Positions 26,691 through 34,901 of a stretch of 64,000 nucleotides of DNA are shown here, in pieces. The stretch is from Sphingomonas sp. Root241 (GTDB taxonomy: Bacteria > Pseudomonadota > Alphaproteobacteria > Sphingomonadales > Sphingomonadaceae). The stretch is taken from NCBI RefSeq assembly GCF_001428865.1, contig NZ_LMIV01000001.1, positions 491,776-555,775 of the forward strand, read 5' to 3'. The notes beneath the pieces were generated by a model, which was not told the DNA's origin, did not search any database, and saw only the letters and a list, made by a program, of their open reading frames with translations. The translations under genes were made by a program, and so were the position numbers. Every line of letters begins with the position of its first letter. Position 1 is the stretch's first letter.

Positions 26691-26888
26691 ATGAGCAAGC
26701 AGGTAGAGGATGAATGGAACGGCTGGGACGGCGACACCATCGTCAGGCTCACCGACGGCTCGGTATGGCGTCAGGAGGAATACCATTACGAGTATCGCTA
26801 CTCGTACCGGCCTCGGGTCACGCTCGCCGGCAACATGATGCATGTCGACGGAATGACCCGCGCCATCCGCGTCCGTAGGATAGATTAG
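26691..26888 (+). CDS. Small Trp/Tyr-rich SH3-like protein, copy 1
   Basis: A 65-residue protein with the core GDTIVRLTDGSVWRQEEY, a run of alternating tyrosines and PRV, ending in RVRRID. The alternating pattern is typical of a small five-strand SH3-like barrel. AGGAG lies about 7 bases before ATG 26691. It is about 60% identical to the next gene over its whole length without gaps (about 40 of 65 positions), so the pair came from a tandem duplication. Function unknown; it may bind nucleic acid or a partner of the TIR protein. Confidence 0.7.
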   Translation: MSKQVEDEWNGWDGDTIVRLTDGSVWRQEEYHYEYRYSYRPRVTLAGNMMHVDGMTRAIRVRRID

Positions 26889-26898
26889 GAGGATCACC

Positions 26899-27096
26899 AT
26901 GCAGTCGCGAGTCGAGGGAGCTTGGACCGGTTGGAGCGGGGATACGATCGTCAAACTGGCGAACGGGTCAGTGTGGCGCCAGGACCAATATTACTATCGC
27001 TACCAGTATAAGTATCGCCCGCGCGTCATCATTGATGGTCGCGACATGCACGTAGAGGGAATGCCAAAGGCCGTGCGCGTACGCCGCATCGACTGA
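26899..27096 (+). CDS. Small Trp/Tyr-rich SH3-like protein, copy 2
   Basis: A 65-residue paralogue of the preceding gene, 10 bp downstream, with an ideal AGGAGG ribosome-binding site at 26887-26892. It keeps GDTIVKLANGSVWRQ, the tyrosine alternation, YRPRV and the C-terminal VRVRRID; differences concentrate in surface-type positions. Keeping two diverged copies side by side hints at a heterodimer or two distinct partners. The 94 bp that follow (27097-27190) hold no gene. Confidence 0.7.
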   Translation: MQSRVEGAWTGWSGDTIVKLANGSVWRQDQYYYRYQYKYRPRVIIDGRDMHVEGMPKAVRVRRID

Positions 27097-27190
27097 CGGA
27101 TAGTCAGACGGGGGACGAAATCCTTCATTCGAAGACCGTTGTCTCCCCCGGGATCGACAATCGGCCGCCGCAGGCAAAGGGTGCATAGAC

Positions 27191-27592
27191 ATGACCGACG
27201 ATCTCCAGCGATACCTCCAGGTCTTCGCCCAAAAGGCCACAGCGGCCGGGCTACCGGTGCGCAATCCGGGCAGCAACTGGGTGCCCCTCACGCCGCTGGC
27301 GAGGGGCTCGCACGTCAGCCTCAGCGTCGCGCGAAACCAAATTCAAGTGAACCTCAACAACGACGACGACGCCGACCGGACCAAGTTTGAGTTGCTCCAC
27401 GCAGACCGCGCCGCCGTGGAGAAGGAGGTGGGGGAGGGGCTCACTTGGGAGAAAAAGGACGGCCGCAAGAAGACCTCCGTCCGAGCGACCATGGATGCTG
27501 GCTACGGTGACCGGGAGTGGGACGCGCAGCACGAGTGGGCTCTTCGCATGATCAGTCGTTTCCAGCGCAGCTTCGGGACGCGGTTGGGCTGA
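27191..27592 (+). CDS. DUF4268-like protein coupled to mcrB
   Basis: A 133-residue protein: HVSLSVARNQIQVNL, an acidic loop, FELLHADRAAVEKEVGEGL, WEKKDGRKK and a C-terminal HEWALRMISRFQRSF. This matches DUF4268, a domain often linked to nucleases or restriction enzymes. Its TGA (27590-27592) overlaps the mcrB ATG, so it is translated with McrB and may supply a DNA-recognition or regulatory part of the McrBC complex (inferred). The start ATG 27191 has AAAGGG about 10 bases upstream. Confidence 0.72.
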   Translation: MTDDLQRYLQVFAQKATAAGLPVRNPGSNWVPLTPLARGSHVSLSVARNQIQVNLNNDDDADRTKFELLHADRAAVEKEVGEGLTWEKKDGRKKTSVRATMDAGYGDREWDAQHEWALRMISRFQRSFGTRLG

Positions 27593-30500
27593 TGCGCACT
27601 GACCCCTTCCGCGCATGGCTTTCCGACCAGGGCCAGGCGGCCTCGAGTGTGTCCACGAGCGTATCCGATGCGCGACGCGTCGAGGCGCATTATGGCGACC
27701 TCGACGCTGCCAATGCGCGGGACGGCTTCTCCGAGATCCTGGCGGCGCTCGCTTACACCGCCGCGGACCGCGAGGCGGGTGCACCAAATCCCAGCCGCCT
27801 GCCAATACAGGGCGACCTCTACGACAGCTTGGCCTCCTATCGTGCTGCGGTCACCGCCTACCGACGCTTCGCTCTGGAGAACGAAGACGCGACTCCTTCC
27901 CAAGCCGACCGCATCCGACGTTTCGCCCTGGATACCGTGATCGCTCCAGCCCGCCTCCGGGGGGAACAGGAGGTTGATATCGTCTCAGGGGACATCCACC
28001 GGGCGATGCAGCTGGAAAACGCGATGCCCGCGGTCTGCTCCGCACTCGGCGGACACAAGTTCGAGACGCTGGCCGAGGTGAAAATTATCGACCGGCAGGG
28101 ACCCGCCAACAGCTCCACGGTACGCATCCGCTACTCGCTCAACGCGCCGGACGCCGCGAACTGGGCAGAGGCGGAACTCCGGAAGCGGTATGGAATCCCC
28201 ATTTCCGAGACCAGCAAGATGCTCGGGTTCGCGTTGGCAGACGGAAGGCAGCTCGCCCTCCAACGAGACGTTCGCAGCACGCAGGTCTGGCTCGAGGACG
28301 ATACAGCGAGATCCTCCATGCCCGCCGTGCAGGTCCGGCACTATCTCCCAACCCAGCCACGTCACTCAAATCTCCCGTCCCGTCTGCGTCACCAGGCGGC
28401 AGGGGGCGAAGCGCCGCGACGCGTGTCACTCGTAACGGTTGCCGACCTGAAGAGCCTTCGCCAGGTGCTGGACTGGTACGAGGGAGGCAGAGGAGGCCTC
28501 AATCGTGGCGCCCTCGAGCGATACCGTCAGCTGTTCACCGCTCGCTATCCCGACTTCGGGAGCTTTGCGGAGACGGATGGAGGTTACCATTCCGAGGAAC
28601 GCGCCTACAAGGACCGGCTGATAGCGACTGTGGCCGGAGCACTGGAAGGCGAACAGCCGGATCACGAACTCGGCGCCCGTCTCTTGGACATCCTCATGGG
28701 ACGAGCCGGCGTTCCGAGCGGCCTGCTTGGGTGGCGCACAGATAGCCGACTTGCCGCGCTCCGCGAGGCGAGCCCTGGTACCTTGGAGTCGGCCGCGGCT
28801 CGTCTCGCACGCGGTGAGGATCCTAACACGGCCATTGGCGCTTTTGTCGAGGAGGCATGGCCCCTCCTCGCAGATGGCCAGACGAGTAAGCCCTACAGCG
28901 AGAGCCGCAATATCCCCACGATGCTTGCGGCGCTGGTCCACCCGAACGAGGCCTTTGGCATCAACACAGACCCGATCCAGCAGACCGCGCAGGCGCTCCT
29001 GGGCCGCAAGCTTCTGGGTTGGAACGCGATGACCGCCGAGGAGTACGCAGAGGTCCTCGGCATGGCCAGGGCGATCCAGCAAGTCATGGCCGAAGAATGG
29101 AAGTGGGAGCCCCGCGACCTCTGGGACGTCCAAGGTTTCGTCTGGGCGGTGAACCGCGCCGATCAGCCCCCCCTCGCCGACGAGAATATCACACTCGCGC
29201 CGCATGCGCCGAAGGACTCGCAGATGCCGACGAACCTCATCCTCTACGGCCCTCCGGGGACCGGTAAGACCTACGCGACCGCCCGCGAGGCGGTCAGGCT
29301 ATGCGATGGCGAGGCCCCTGAGGCCGAGGCGGAGCTCAGGCGGCGCTACGCCGATCTCATCGCTGCCGGCCAGGTGCGCTTCGTTACCTTCCATCAGTCT
29401 TACTCCTACGAAGACTTCGTCGAGGGGCTGCGATCCACCACAGGTGAGGAAGTCGAAGGCAGCTCGAGCGGAGGGTTCAGCCTGAAGCCGGAGCCCGGCG
29501 TGTTCCGCGAGATGGCGACCGTCGCCGAGCAGGCGATGCGTTCGGGAGGATCGGGCGCGCCCTTCGACCTGAGCGGGCGACAGGTCTTCAAGATGTCCCT
29601 CGGCCGGGCGGGCTCCGAGGACCACATCTTCGACGCTGCGATCGAGGGCGACTACATCGTGTTGGGATGGGGCGGCGACATCGATTGGACGCCGTACGAC
29701 AGCTACGAGGCAATCCATGCGAAGTGGAATGAGCTGAACCCCGGCACGAACGGAAACGACGCTAATATCATCCAGACGGCGCGCTTTCGGGCAGACATGC
29801 GCGAGGGCGACATGGTGGTCGTGTCCTACGGCAATTCTCGCTTTCGGGCCATCGGCGAAGTGGTGGGTCCATACGAGTTCGCCCCGATTGGCGAGCGCGA
29901 CTACAACCATCGCCGCGCCGTGAGGTGGCTCTTCGTGCCCGACGAGCCGTTGCCCATCACTTTCTACGCCAAGCCGTTCACGATGCGATCCTGCTACCTC
30001 TTGCGTCAGGATCATCTGAACCTAGAGGCCCTGGCACTGCTGCTGCCCGGCAGTGGCGTTGGCCAGGCGGCCTCGCCGCCCCAGTTCGTCGTGATCTGCG
30101 ACGAGATCAACCGGGCGAACATTTCGAAGGTGTTTGGCGAGCTTATCACCCTCATCGAGCCGGACAAGCGGATCGGGGGCAAGTACGAGTTGCGGCTCAC
30201 GCTACCTTACTCAAAGCAGTCATTCGGCGTTCCGTCCAACCTCCACATCGTGGGGACGATGAATACCGCGGACAGGTCCATCGCACTCCTGGACACCGCG
30301 CTTCGGCGCCGCTTCACATTCAAGGAGGTGATGCCGGAACCGGATCTCCTCGGGACTGTAGATGGAGTCGACCTCGGCGCGCTGCTCGGGAAGCTCAACG
30401 ACCGGGTCGAGTACCTCTTCGACAGGGAACATCAGATCGGCCATGCCTACTTCATGGGGTGTGACACGAGGCAGGCCCTTGACCGCGTGATGCGCCACAA

Positions 30501-30702
30501 AGTCATCCCACTGCTGGCCGAGTATTTTCACGAGGATTGGGGAAAGATTGCCGCAGTCCTCGGGGATCCCAACGGCGAGCGCCTGTTGGTGCGCGAGGTT
30601 CTCTCCGCACCGGAGGGCTTCGAGAGCGAATATGGTGGAGAGCGGTACCGGTGGCGCGTCCGCGAGCCTTTCGGGCCGGATGCCTACGCCGGGCTGCAGT
30701 GA
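27592..30702 (+). CDS. mcrB: McrB-type GTPase with an EVE-like insertion
   Basis: A 1,036-residue AAA+ GTPase that powers McrC. An N-terminal region of about 500 residues has no recognised domain and probably senses DNA. Walker A GPPGTGKTY is near 553-561; Walker B-like FVVICDEINRANISKVFGEL is near 832-851; GTMNTADRS and LRRRF follow. About 270 residues separate Walker A from Walker B, far more than the usual spacing. The insert (FKMSLGRAG, DYIVLGWGG, AIGEVVGPYEF) resembles an EVE/PUA-like modified-base reader. The ATG overlaps the upstream stop (TGATG), and the stop overlaps the mcrC GTG. This suggests restriction of DNA with modified bases. Confidence 0.9.
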   Translation: MRTDPFRAWLSDQGQAASSVSTSVSDARRVEAHYGDLDAANARDGFSEILAALAYTAADREAGAPNPSRLPIQGDLYDSLASYRAAVTAYRRFALENEDATPSQADRIRRFALDTVIAPARLRGEQEVDIVSGDIHRAMQLENAMPAVCSALGGHKFETLAEVKIIDRQGPANSSTVRIRYSLNAPDAANWAEAELRKRYGIPISETSKMLGFALADGRQLALQRDVRSTQVWLEDDTARSSMPAVQVRHYLPTQPRHSNLPSRLRHQAAGGEAPRRVSLVTVADLKSLRQVLDWYEGGRGGLNRGALERYRQLFTARYPDFGSFAETDGGYHSEERAYKDRLIATVAGALEGEQPDHELGARLLDILMGRAGVPSGLLGWRTDSRLAALREASPGTLESAAARLARGEDPNTAIGAFVEEAWPLLADGQTSKPYSESRNIPTMLAALVHPNEAFGINTDPIQQTAQALLGRKLLGWNAMTAEEYAEVLGMARAIQQVMAEEWKWEPRDLWDVQGFVWAVNRADQPPLADENITLAPHAPKDSQMPTNLILYGPPGTGKTYATAREAVRLCDGEAPEAEAELRRRYADLIAAGQVRFVTFHQSYSYEDFVEGLRSTTGEEVEGSSSGGFSLKPEPGVFREMATVAEQAMRSGGSGAPFDLSGRQVFKMSLGRAGSEDHIFDAAIEGDYIVLGWGGDIDWTPYDSYEAIHAKWNELNPGTNGNDANIIQTARFRADMREGDMVVVSYGNSRFRAIGEVVGPYEFAPIGERDYNHRRAVRWLFVPDEPLPITFYAKPFTMRSCYLLRQDHLNLEALALLLPGSGVGQAASPPQFVVICDEINRANISKVFGELITLIEPDKRIGGKYELRLTLPYSKQSFGVPSNLHIVGTMNTADRSIALLDTALRRRFTFKEVMPEPDLLGTVDGVDLGALLGKLNDRVEYLFDREHQIGHAYFMGCDTRQALDRVMRHKVIPLLAEYFHEDWGKIAAVLGDPNGERLLVREVLSAPEGFESEYGGERYRWRVREPFGPDAYAGLQ

Positions 30703-31997
30703 TCCACCGCAGCGTCACCGAATGGGGCTATGTGCCGATCGAGCCGGAGGGTGAAGGCGCGTTCACGCGCCGGCGCGCCGACCGCCTCATCGCAGTCGCG
30801 CGCGCCGCACTCGGGGGCGACGACGGCACCGGAATACTCACCGATCATCACAAGCGGCTGCGGGCGCAGCAGGTCGTCGGCGTGATCGCGGCGGAGGGCT
30901 GCACCCTCGAGATCTTGCCCAAGATCGAAGGGCTGGGCACAGGGGAGGATGAAGCGAGCCGTACGCGGATTCGGGAGCAACTCATTCACATGCTCGCGGT
31001 GGCCTACGACCTCGATCTCGCCATCGGCGAGGCCACGCCGCTGGGCACGCAGAAGCGCACCTTGCTGGAGGTGCTGATCGGTATCTTCTGCGCCAGGCTG
31101 ACGGACGTCCTCCGGAACGGCATGCCCCGTCGATACGTGCACCACGAGGAAGACCTGCCGGCCCTCCGGGGGCGACTCGATGTGCAGCGCCAGTTCACGA
31201 CCTTGGCAGCGACCCCAAACAAACTGGCCTGCCGGTACGAGGCATTCTCGGCAGACATCGCGCTAAACCAGGTGATGAAGGCGGCGGTCACACGGCTTTC
31301 GCAAGTAGCGCAGTCCCCCGCCAACCAGCGGCGGCTAAGGGAACTGGCGCACATCTACGCCGACATCGCGGCGGTGCCCGTGAAGGCGCTGCGATGGGAC
31401 GTGATCGTGCTTGACCGCACGAACCATCGCTGGCGTGCGCTGCGCGACCTCGCGCGACTGCTGCTCGCCGGTGAATACCAGACAACCTCCCACGGGAAAG
31501 CGCCCGGCTTCTCTCTGCTTTTCGCGATGAACGACCTGTTCGAGGCCTATGTGGCGCGCGTGCTCGCCCGGGCACTCCGCCACACCGACCTGCGCGTCGT
31601 AGCGCAGGACCGGCGACTTTACTGTCTCGCTGAGCCTTCCGGCGCACGGCGTTTCCAGGTGCGTCCAGACATCGTCGTGCGTCGTGGGCAGGAAACGGTG
31701 ATGGTCATCGACACAAAGTGGAAGCGCATCTCCGCGCGGATTGACGACCCAAAGCAAGGAGTCAGCCAAGCCGATGTGTACCAGATGATGGCCTATGGGC
31801 GCCTATACCGCTGTCCGAGCTTGATGCTGCTTTATCCGCATCATGGGGGGCTCCGCGCGGAAGGGGAAACGGGACGCTACCGGGTGAGCGGCTGCAACGA
31901 CGAACTGGTGACCGCAACCGTCGATCTGGCAGCCAGTGGCATAGCCCATAGGCTTAGGTCACTTTGCGAGGTGCAGCTCCGCGCCGAAGCGGAGTGA
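30699..31997 (+). CDS. mcrC: McrC-type nuclease subunit
   Basis: A 432-residue partner of McrB that cuts DNA. GTG 30699 overlaps the mcrB TGA (GTGA); the upstream open frame is only read-through. The N-terminal domain (TEWGYVPIEPEGEGAF, LEILPKIEG) binds McrB; the C-terminus holds a PD-(D/E)XK nuclease: RPDIVV near 323 and DTKWK near 338-342. Catalytic residues look intact. Last gene of the operon from 22205. A small hairpin spans the stop codon (GAAGCG 31986-31991, CGCTTC 31998-32003) without a T-run. Confidence 0.9.
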   Translation: MIHRSVTEWGYVPIEPEGEGAFTRRRADRLIAVARAALGGDDGTGILTDHHKRLRAQQVVGVIAAEGCTLEILPKIEGLGTGEDEASRTRIREQLIHMLAVAYDLDLAIGEATPLGTQKRTLLEVLIGIFCARLTDVLRNGMPRRYVHHEEDLPALRGRLDVQRQFTTLAATPNKLACRYEAFSADIALNQVMKAAVTRLSQVAQSPANQRRLRELAHIYADIAAVPVKALRWDVIVLDRTNHRWRALRDLARLLLAGEYQTTSHGKAPGFSLLFAMNDLFEAYVARVLARALRHTDLRVVAQDRRLYCLAEPSGARRFQVRPDIVVRRGQETVMVIDTKWKRISARIDDPKQGVSQADVYQMMAYGRLYRCPSLMLLYPHHGGLRAEGETGRYRVSGCNDELVTATVDLAASGIAHRLRSLCEVQLRAEAE

Positions 31998-32073
31998 CGC
32001 TTCACATCATAAGGGGCCGGACGCTTCCGAGCGCCCGTCCAGTCTACTGCCTGCCGGTCCGCGAGTACGCGAG

Positions 32074-32676
32074 TCACCTAGGGAAATATGCTTCAACCTG
32101 CATCAGGGCTGCCGATGCCGCGGCCTGCACGCCGACCCAATCAAAATCGGGACGCGCGATCGACATAGGCCAAGTGGCCACGAACCAACCTTCGTAATTG
32201 CCGTCTTCGTGCCAAACGAAAGGGCCAATAGCTTCTTTGAGCAGGGGGGCCACATCGTCTTCCAGGGAATAGCCTATCGAGACGGCTTCAGGGTTGAACT
32301 CCACAAATGTGTAGAGGAACGTGCTGCCACGCTCCTGATAGAGGCTGAACCACTTGTCCTTCCACACCCCCTCAACAGTCACGACCTGCTCGGCTGACTG
32401 GAGCGCGTCGAGGTCGGGAGACACCCAAAGGGAGTCAACTTTGCTGCCCCAGACCTCCCACCATGCACGGTGCAATGCCTGCGCATACTCGTAGCGGGTC
32501 AGTTCAGCCGCTGCGCGAGCTGGAAGATATTCGCCCAATTCGTGGACTGCGAGACCGGGGGGCATGTTGCTAATCTTGAATTGAAGCAGCGAGTCGACGG
32601 CTGTCCGTATCGCTCGATCCGTCAGGTAGGCGACGATGCTGGGGGTTAGGTCAATGGGCGAGTTGTCAGGACTCAT
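32074..32676 (-). CDS. Partner protein of a PD-(D/E)XK nuclease, unknown function
   Basis: A 200-residue protein with no recognised family. It contains many aromatic residues (WWEVWGSKVDSLWVS, FLYTFVEFNPE, FVWHEDGNYEGWFVATW), suggesting a compact alpha/beta fold, and has no membrane segment. Its ATG overlaps the upstream nuclease stop as ATGA (32673-32676), so the pair is translationally coupled. The length and 1:1 coupling suggest a nuclease-partner or toxin-immunity unit. It converges with mcrC, 76 bp away. Confidence 0.65.
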   Translation of the reverse strand: MSPDNSPIDLTPSIVAYLTDRAIRTAVDSLLQFKISNMPPGLAVHELGEYLPARAAAELTRYEYAQALHRAWWEVWGSKVDSLWVSPDLDALQSAEQVVTVEGVWKDKWFSLYQERGSTFLYTFVEFNPEAVSIGYSLEDDVAPLLKEAIGPFVWHEDGNYEGWFVATWPMSIARPDFDWVGVQAAASAALMQVEAYFPR

Positions 32677-33461
32677 GCGGCACGCTCCCAGATTGTCCGC
32701 CGAAATCGACGAAAATCATCGTCGTCTAAAATGCGGGTAAGCTCGCTCTCCCAACGCCGCAGGAACGTATGCCAATTCAGGAAGGACCACCGTCTGTTCC
32801 GGCGAAGTCGGGCGCGTGTCGCCGCCTCGTTGCGTTGACCGAGAACGATCAGAACGGAAGTCGCAGTCTCCCGACCGGGCATTCGAAACTGCATCCCAAG
32901 CTTCGCGGCGTGCTGAGCGTAATCGGGTAAGGGATTTTGCCGGATGTTGTGGCCGAACTTCGCTTCGACCACCGCGCCCCACGTAACCTCGGCAGCTTTG
33001 CCGCTGATCAGGAGGTCAATACGTCCACGTTTGCAAGGAACCTCAGCCTCTACAGTCACCCCGTCAAGGTGTTCCGGCCATGACAAAGTCGGATCGAGTG
33101 CGCGAAGGAAAGACAGGGTGAGTTCAGAGCCGCCCTTAGCCAGAAAGCGTTGCAAGCCAAAGGTCACCTGAGGTTCGGTCGGTCGAAACCACCTGATCGG
33201 CTCGACATGAAAACAATGGGCCGGGGCGCCCAATCCATGAAATCGCTCGATTGCGGCTCTCTGTCCCGCGTGACTAGGTACCAGATCCTCAAGCTCCGCT
33301 CGATGGCGCATGGCCCTTTTCGCTGCGCCTTCCAGACGAAAGGCCCATCGCAGCACTGCCTTCTCGTCGTAATACCGCAACGCGGGGTCACGAAGCGAGG
33401 GCGGGCAACACGTCAATGGTGAATCGGCGCCGATGGCGCCTAAGGTGCGATGCTTGTTCAC
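32673..33461 (-). CDS. PD-(D/E)XK superfamily nuclease (defence candidate)
   Basis: A 262-residue protein. The middle holds a PD-(D/E)XK core: RIDLLISG (catalytic Asp), then WGAVVEAKFGHNI (Glu-x-Lys), preceded by VTVEAEVPCKRG. The rest resembles PDDEXK families used by restriction and antiphage nucleases. The start is GTG 33461 with no nearby ATG, so the first 10-20 residues are uncertain. First gene of a two-gene operon with the unknown gene ending at 32074, right next to the integrase, the common position for newly acquired defence cargo. Confidence 0.75.
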   Translation of the reverse strand: MNKHRTLGAIGADSPLTCCPPSLRDPALRYYDEKAVLRWAFRLEGAAKRAMRHRAELEDLVPSHAGQRAAIERFHGLGAPAHCFHVEPIRWFRPTEPQVTFGLQRFLAKGGSELTLSFLRALDPTLSWPEHLDGVTVEAEVPCKRGRIDLLISGKAAEVTWGAVVEAKFGHNIRQNPLPDYAQHAAKLGMQFRMPGRETATSVLIVLGQRNEAATRARLRRNRRWSFLNWHTFLRRWESELTRILDDDDFRRFRRTIWERAA

Positions 33462-33517
33462 GCCGTGAGTTCGGCCTCTTCGGGAAGCTCTGTCAACACT
33501 GCCCGGCCGAGAGGAAG

Positions 33518-34738
33518 TCAGGCGGCGCGCTTATTTGCCGTCCGGGCCGCTGCTTCGCTTCGAAGACGGTCGAGTTCATCGGACCATGCTTGCATCATAC
33601 GCACTCGTTCATCCCAGTAATCGCCGCGCGAGTAGATTCGTCGAACCGCGTTGGCGTCTAGGTGGGCGAGCTGTCGCTCAATCGCGTCGGGCGTCCAGCG
33701 GCCAGATTCGTTGAGCAAAGTGCTCGCTATCGCGCGAAAGCCGTGGGTCGTCATGCGACCGCCGCCGTACCCCAAGCGCTGCAAAGCTAGATTCAAGGTG
33801 TTCTCACACATGGGACGGTCACGTTTACCCTGGCACGGGAACAAATAGCGGTGCTTCCCGCTGACCGGCTTGATCTCATCGATAATCGCCAGCGCCTGCT
33901 TCGATAATGGCACATAGTGCGGTCGTCGCATCTTCATCTTGTCGGAGGGAATTGCCCAGACCCGCTCTTCGAAGTCGAACTCGCTCCATTCCGCATGACG
34001 CAACTCACCCGGTCGAACGAAAAGGTGGGGCGCCAGCCGTAGTGCGACGTGCGTCACGCGGTACCCGTCGAAGCCGTCGATCGCGCACATCAAGTCGCCG
34101 ACCTCAGCCGGCTTTGTGATTGCCGCGAGGTGTTTCACCTTCGGAGTAATGAGCGCACCTCGCAGATCGGCGCACACATCTCGCTCCGCCCGGGCCGTCG
34201 CGACAGCGTATCGAAAGATCCGACCGCAAGTGCCTCGCAAGCGCCGCGCCGTTTCGTAATGCCCTTTGGCTTCAATGCCGCGCAGCACCTCGTAGACCTC
34301 ATGCGCCGAAATCCGGTTGATCGGTCGGAAGCCCAACTCGGGATATGCGAAGTCGAGGAGCCACCTCTGCTTCTGCAAGGTGATCTTCGCCAACCCCTCA
34401 CGTTCGCACTTGCTGTGCCACTCCTCCGCCACCACTCTGAAGGTGATCTGCTCGGCTAGCCTGGCGGCGAGCGCCTCTTCCTTCGCAACAGAAACAGGGT
34501 TTTTGCCCTCCGCCAGAATCCTACGGACTGCATCTCGCTTTTCGCGGGCGTCTGCGAGGCCGACGTCAGGGAAGACGCCGAGCGCCATGGTGTGCTGCTT
34601 GCCTCCCCACCGGTACGCCAATCGCCAATAGCGCTGCCCGGAAGGTTGTACGAAAAGGTACAGGCCACCTGAATCGCTGACTTTATAGGGCCGCTCCCTC
34701 CCCTTTGCGGAGCGGACTTCCAGTGCCGTGAGAGCCAT
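33518..34738 (-). CDS. P4-type tyrosine integrase of GI-1
   Basis: A 406-residue integrase. An N-terminal arm-binding domain (DUF4102 type: KVSDSGGLYLFVQPSGQRYW) is followed by a SAM-like core-binding domain and the catalytic domain with RPGELR, HGFR, AHLD and IYSRGDYW (Tyr nucleophile). All catalytic residues R, H, R, H and Y are present and the length is normal, so the enzyme should be active. It lies 163 bp from tRNA-Leu. TACCAACA repeats cover the gap at 34740-34789 and probably serve as arm sites and operator. AlpA at 18537 is its likely regulator. Confidence 0.93.
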   Translation of the reverse strand: MALTALEVRSAKGRERPYKVSDSGGLYLFVQPSGQRYWRLAYRWGGKQHTMALGVFPDVGLADAREKRDAVRRILAEGKNPVSVAKEEALAARLAEQITFRVVAEEWHSKCEREGLAKITLQKQRWLLDFAYPELGFRPINRISAHEVYEVLRGIEAKGHYETARRLRGTCGRIFRYAVATARAERDVCADLRGALITPKVKHLAAITKPAEVGDLMCAIDGFDGYRVTHVALRLAPHLFVRPGELRHAEWSEFDFEERVWAIPSDKMKMRRPHYVPLSKQALAIIDEIKPVSGKHRYLFPCQGKRDRPMCENTLNLALQRLGYGGGRMTTHGFRAIASTLLNESGRWTPDAIERQLAHLDANAVRRIYSRGDYWDERVRMMQAWSDELDRLRSEAAARTANKRAA

Positions 34739-34739
34739 G

Positions 34740-34789
34740 TTGGTATCTCCCGTGTTGGTACGCCGGAAATACCAACAATCGTGCCAACA
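34740..34789. promoter_or_regulatory. Arm-site repeats between GI-1 integrase and tRNA-Leu
   Basis: Four copies of a common word: TTGGTAT (34740-34746), TGTTGGTAC (34753-34761), ATACCAACA (34769-34777) and GTGCCAACA (34781-34789), two on each strand, immediately upstream of the integrase ATG. Exact copies lie at the other island end (81-101). Likely integrase arm sites that also control integrase transcription. Confidence 0.6.
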
Positions 34790-34843
34790 TAGACTTGGGA
34801 TGAACTGGCACGCCGCGGGCCTTCCAGAGCCAGTTTATGGCAG

Positions 34844-34857
34844 AAAACCGCGGTTTT
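34844..34857. repeat. Perfect palindrome AAAACCGCGGTTTT near tRNA-Leu
   Basis: The 14-bp palindrome lies between the integrase and the tRNA 3' end. An analogous hairpin with a CCGC/GCGG core occurs beside tRNA-Thr (45557-45572). Possible tRNA transcript terminator or part of the attachment region. Confidence 0.4.
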
Positions 34858-34901
34858 TGCAACGTCCGGGAGAGGTTTTGGTACCCCTTGGAAAGGGTAC
34901 C

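Noticed and set aside
31986..32003. Rho-independent terminator after mcrC
   Set aside because: The stem is only 6 bp, includes the stop codon and lacks a T-run.
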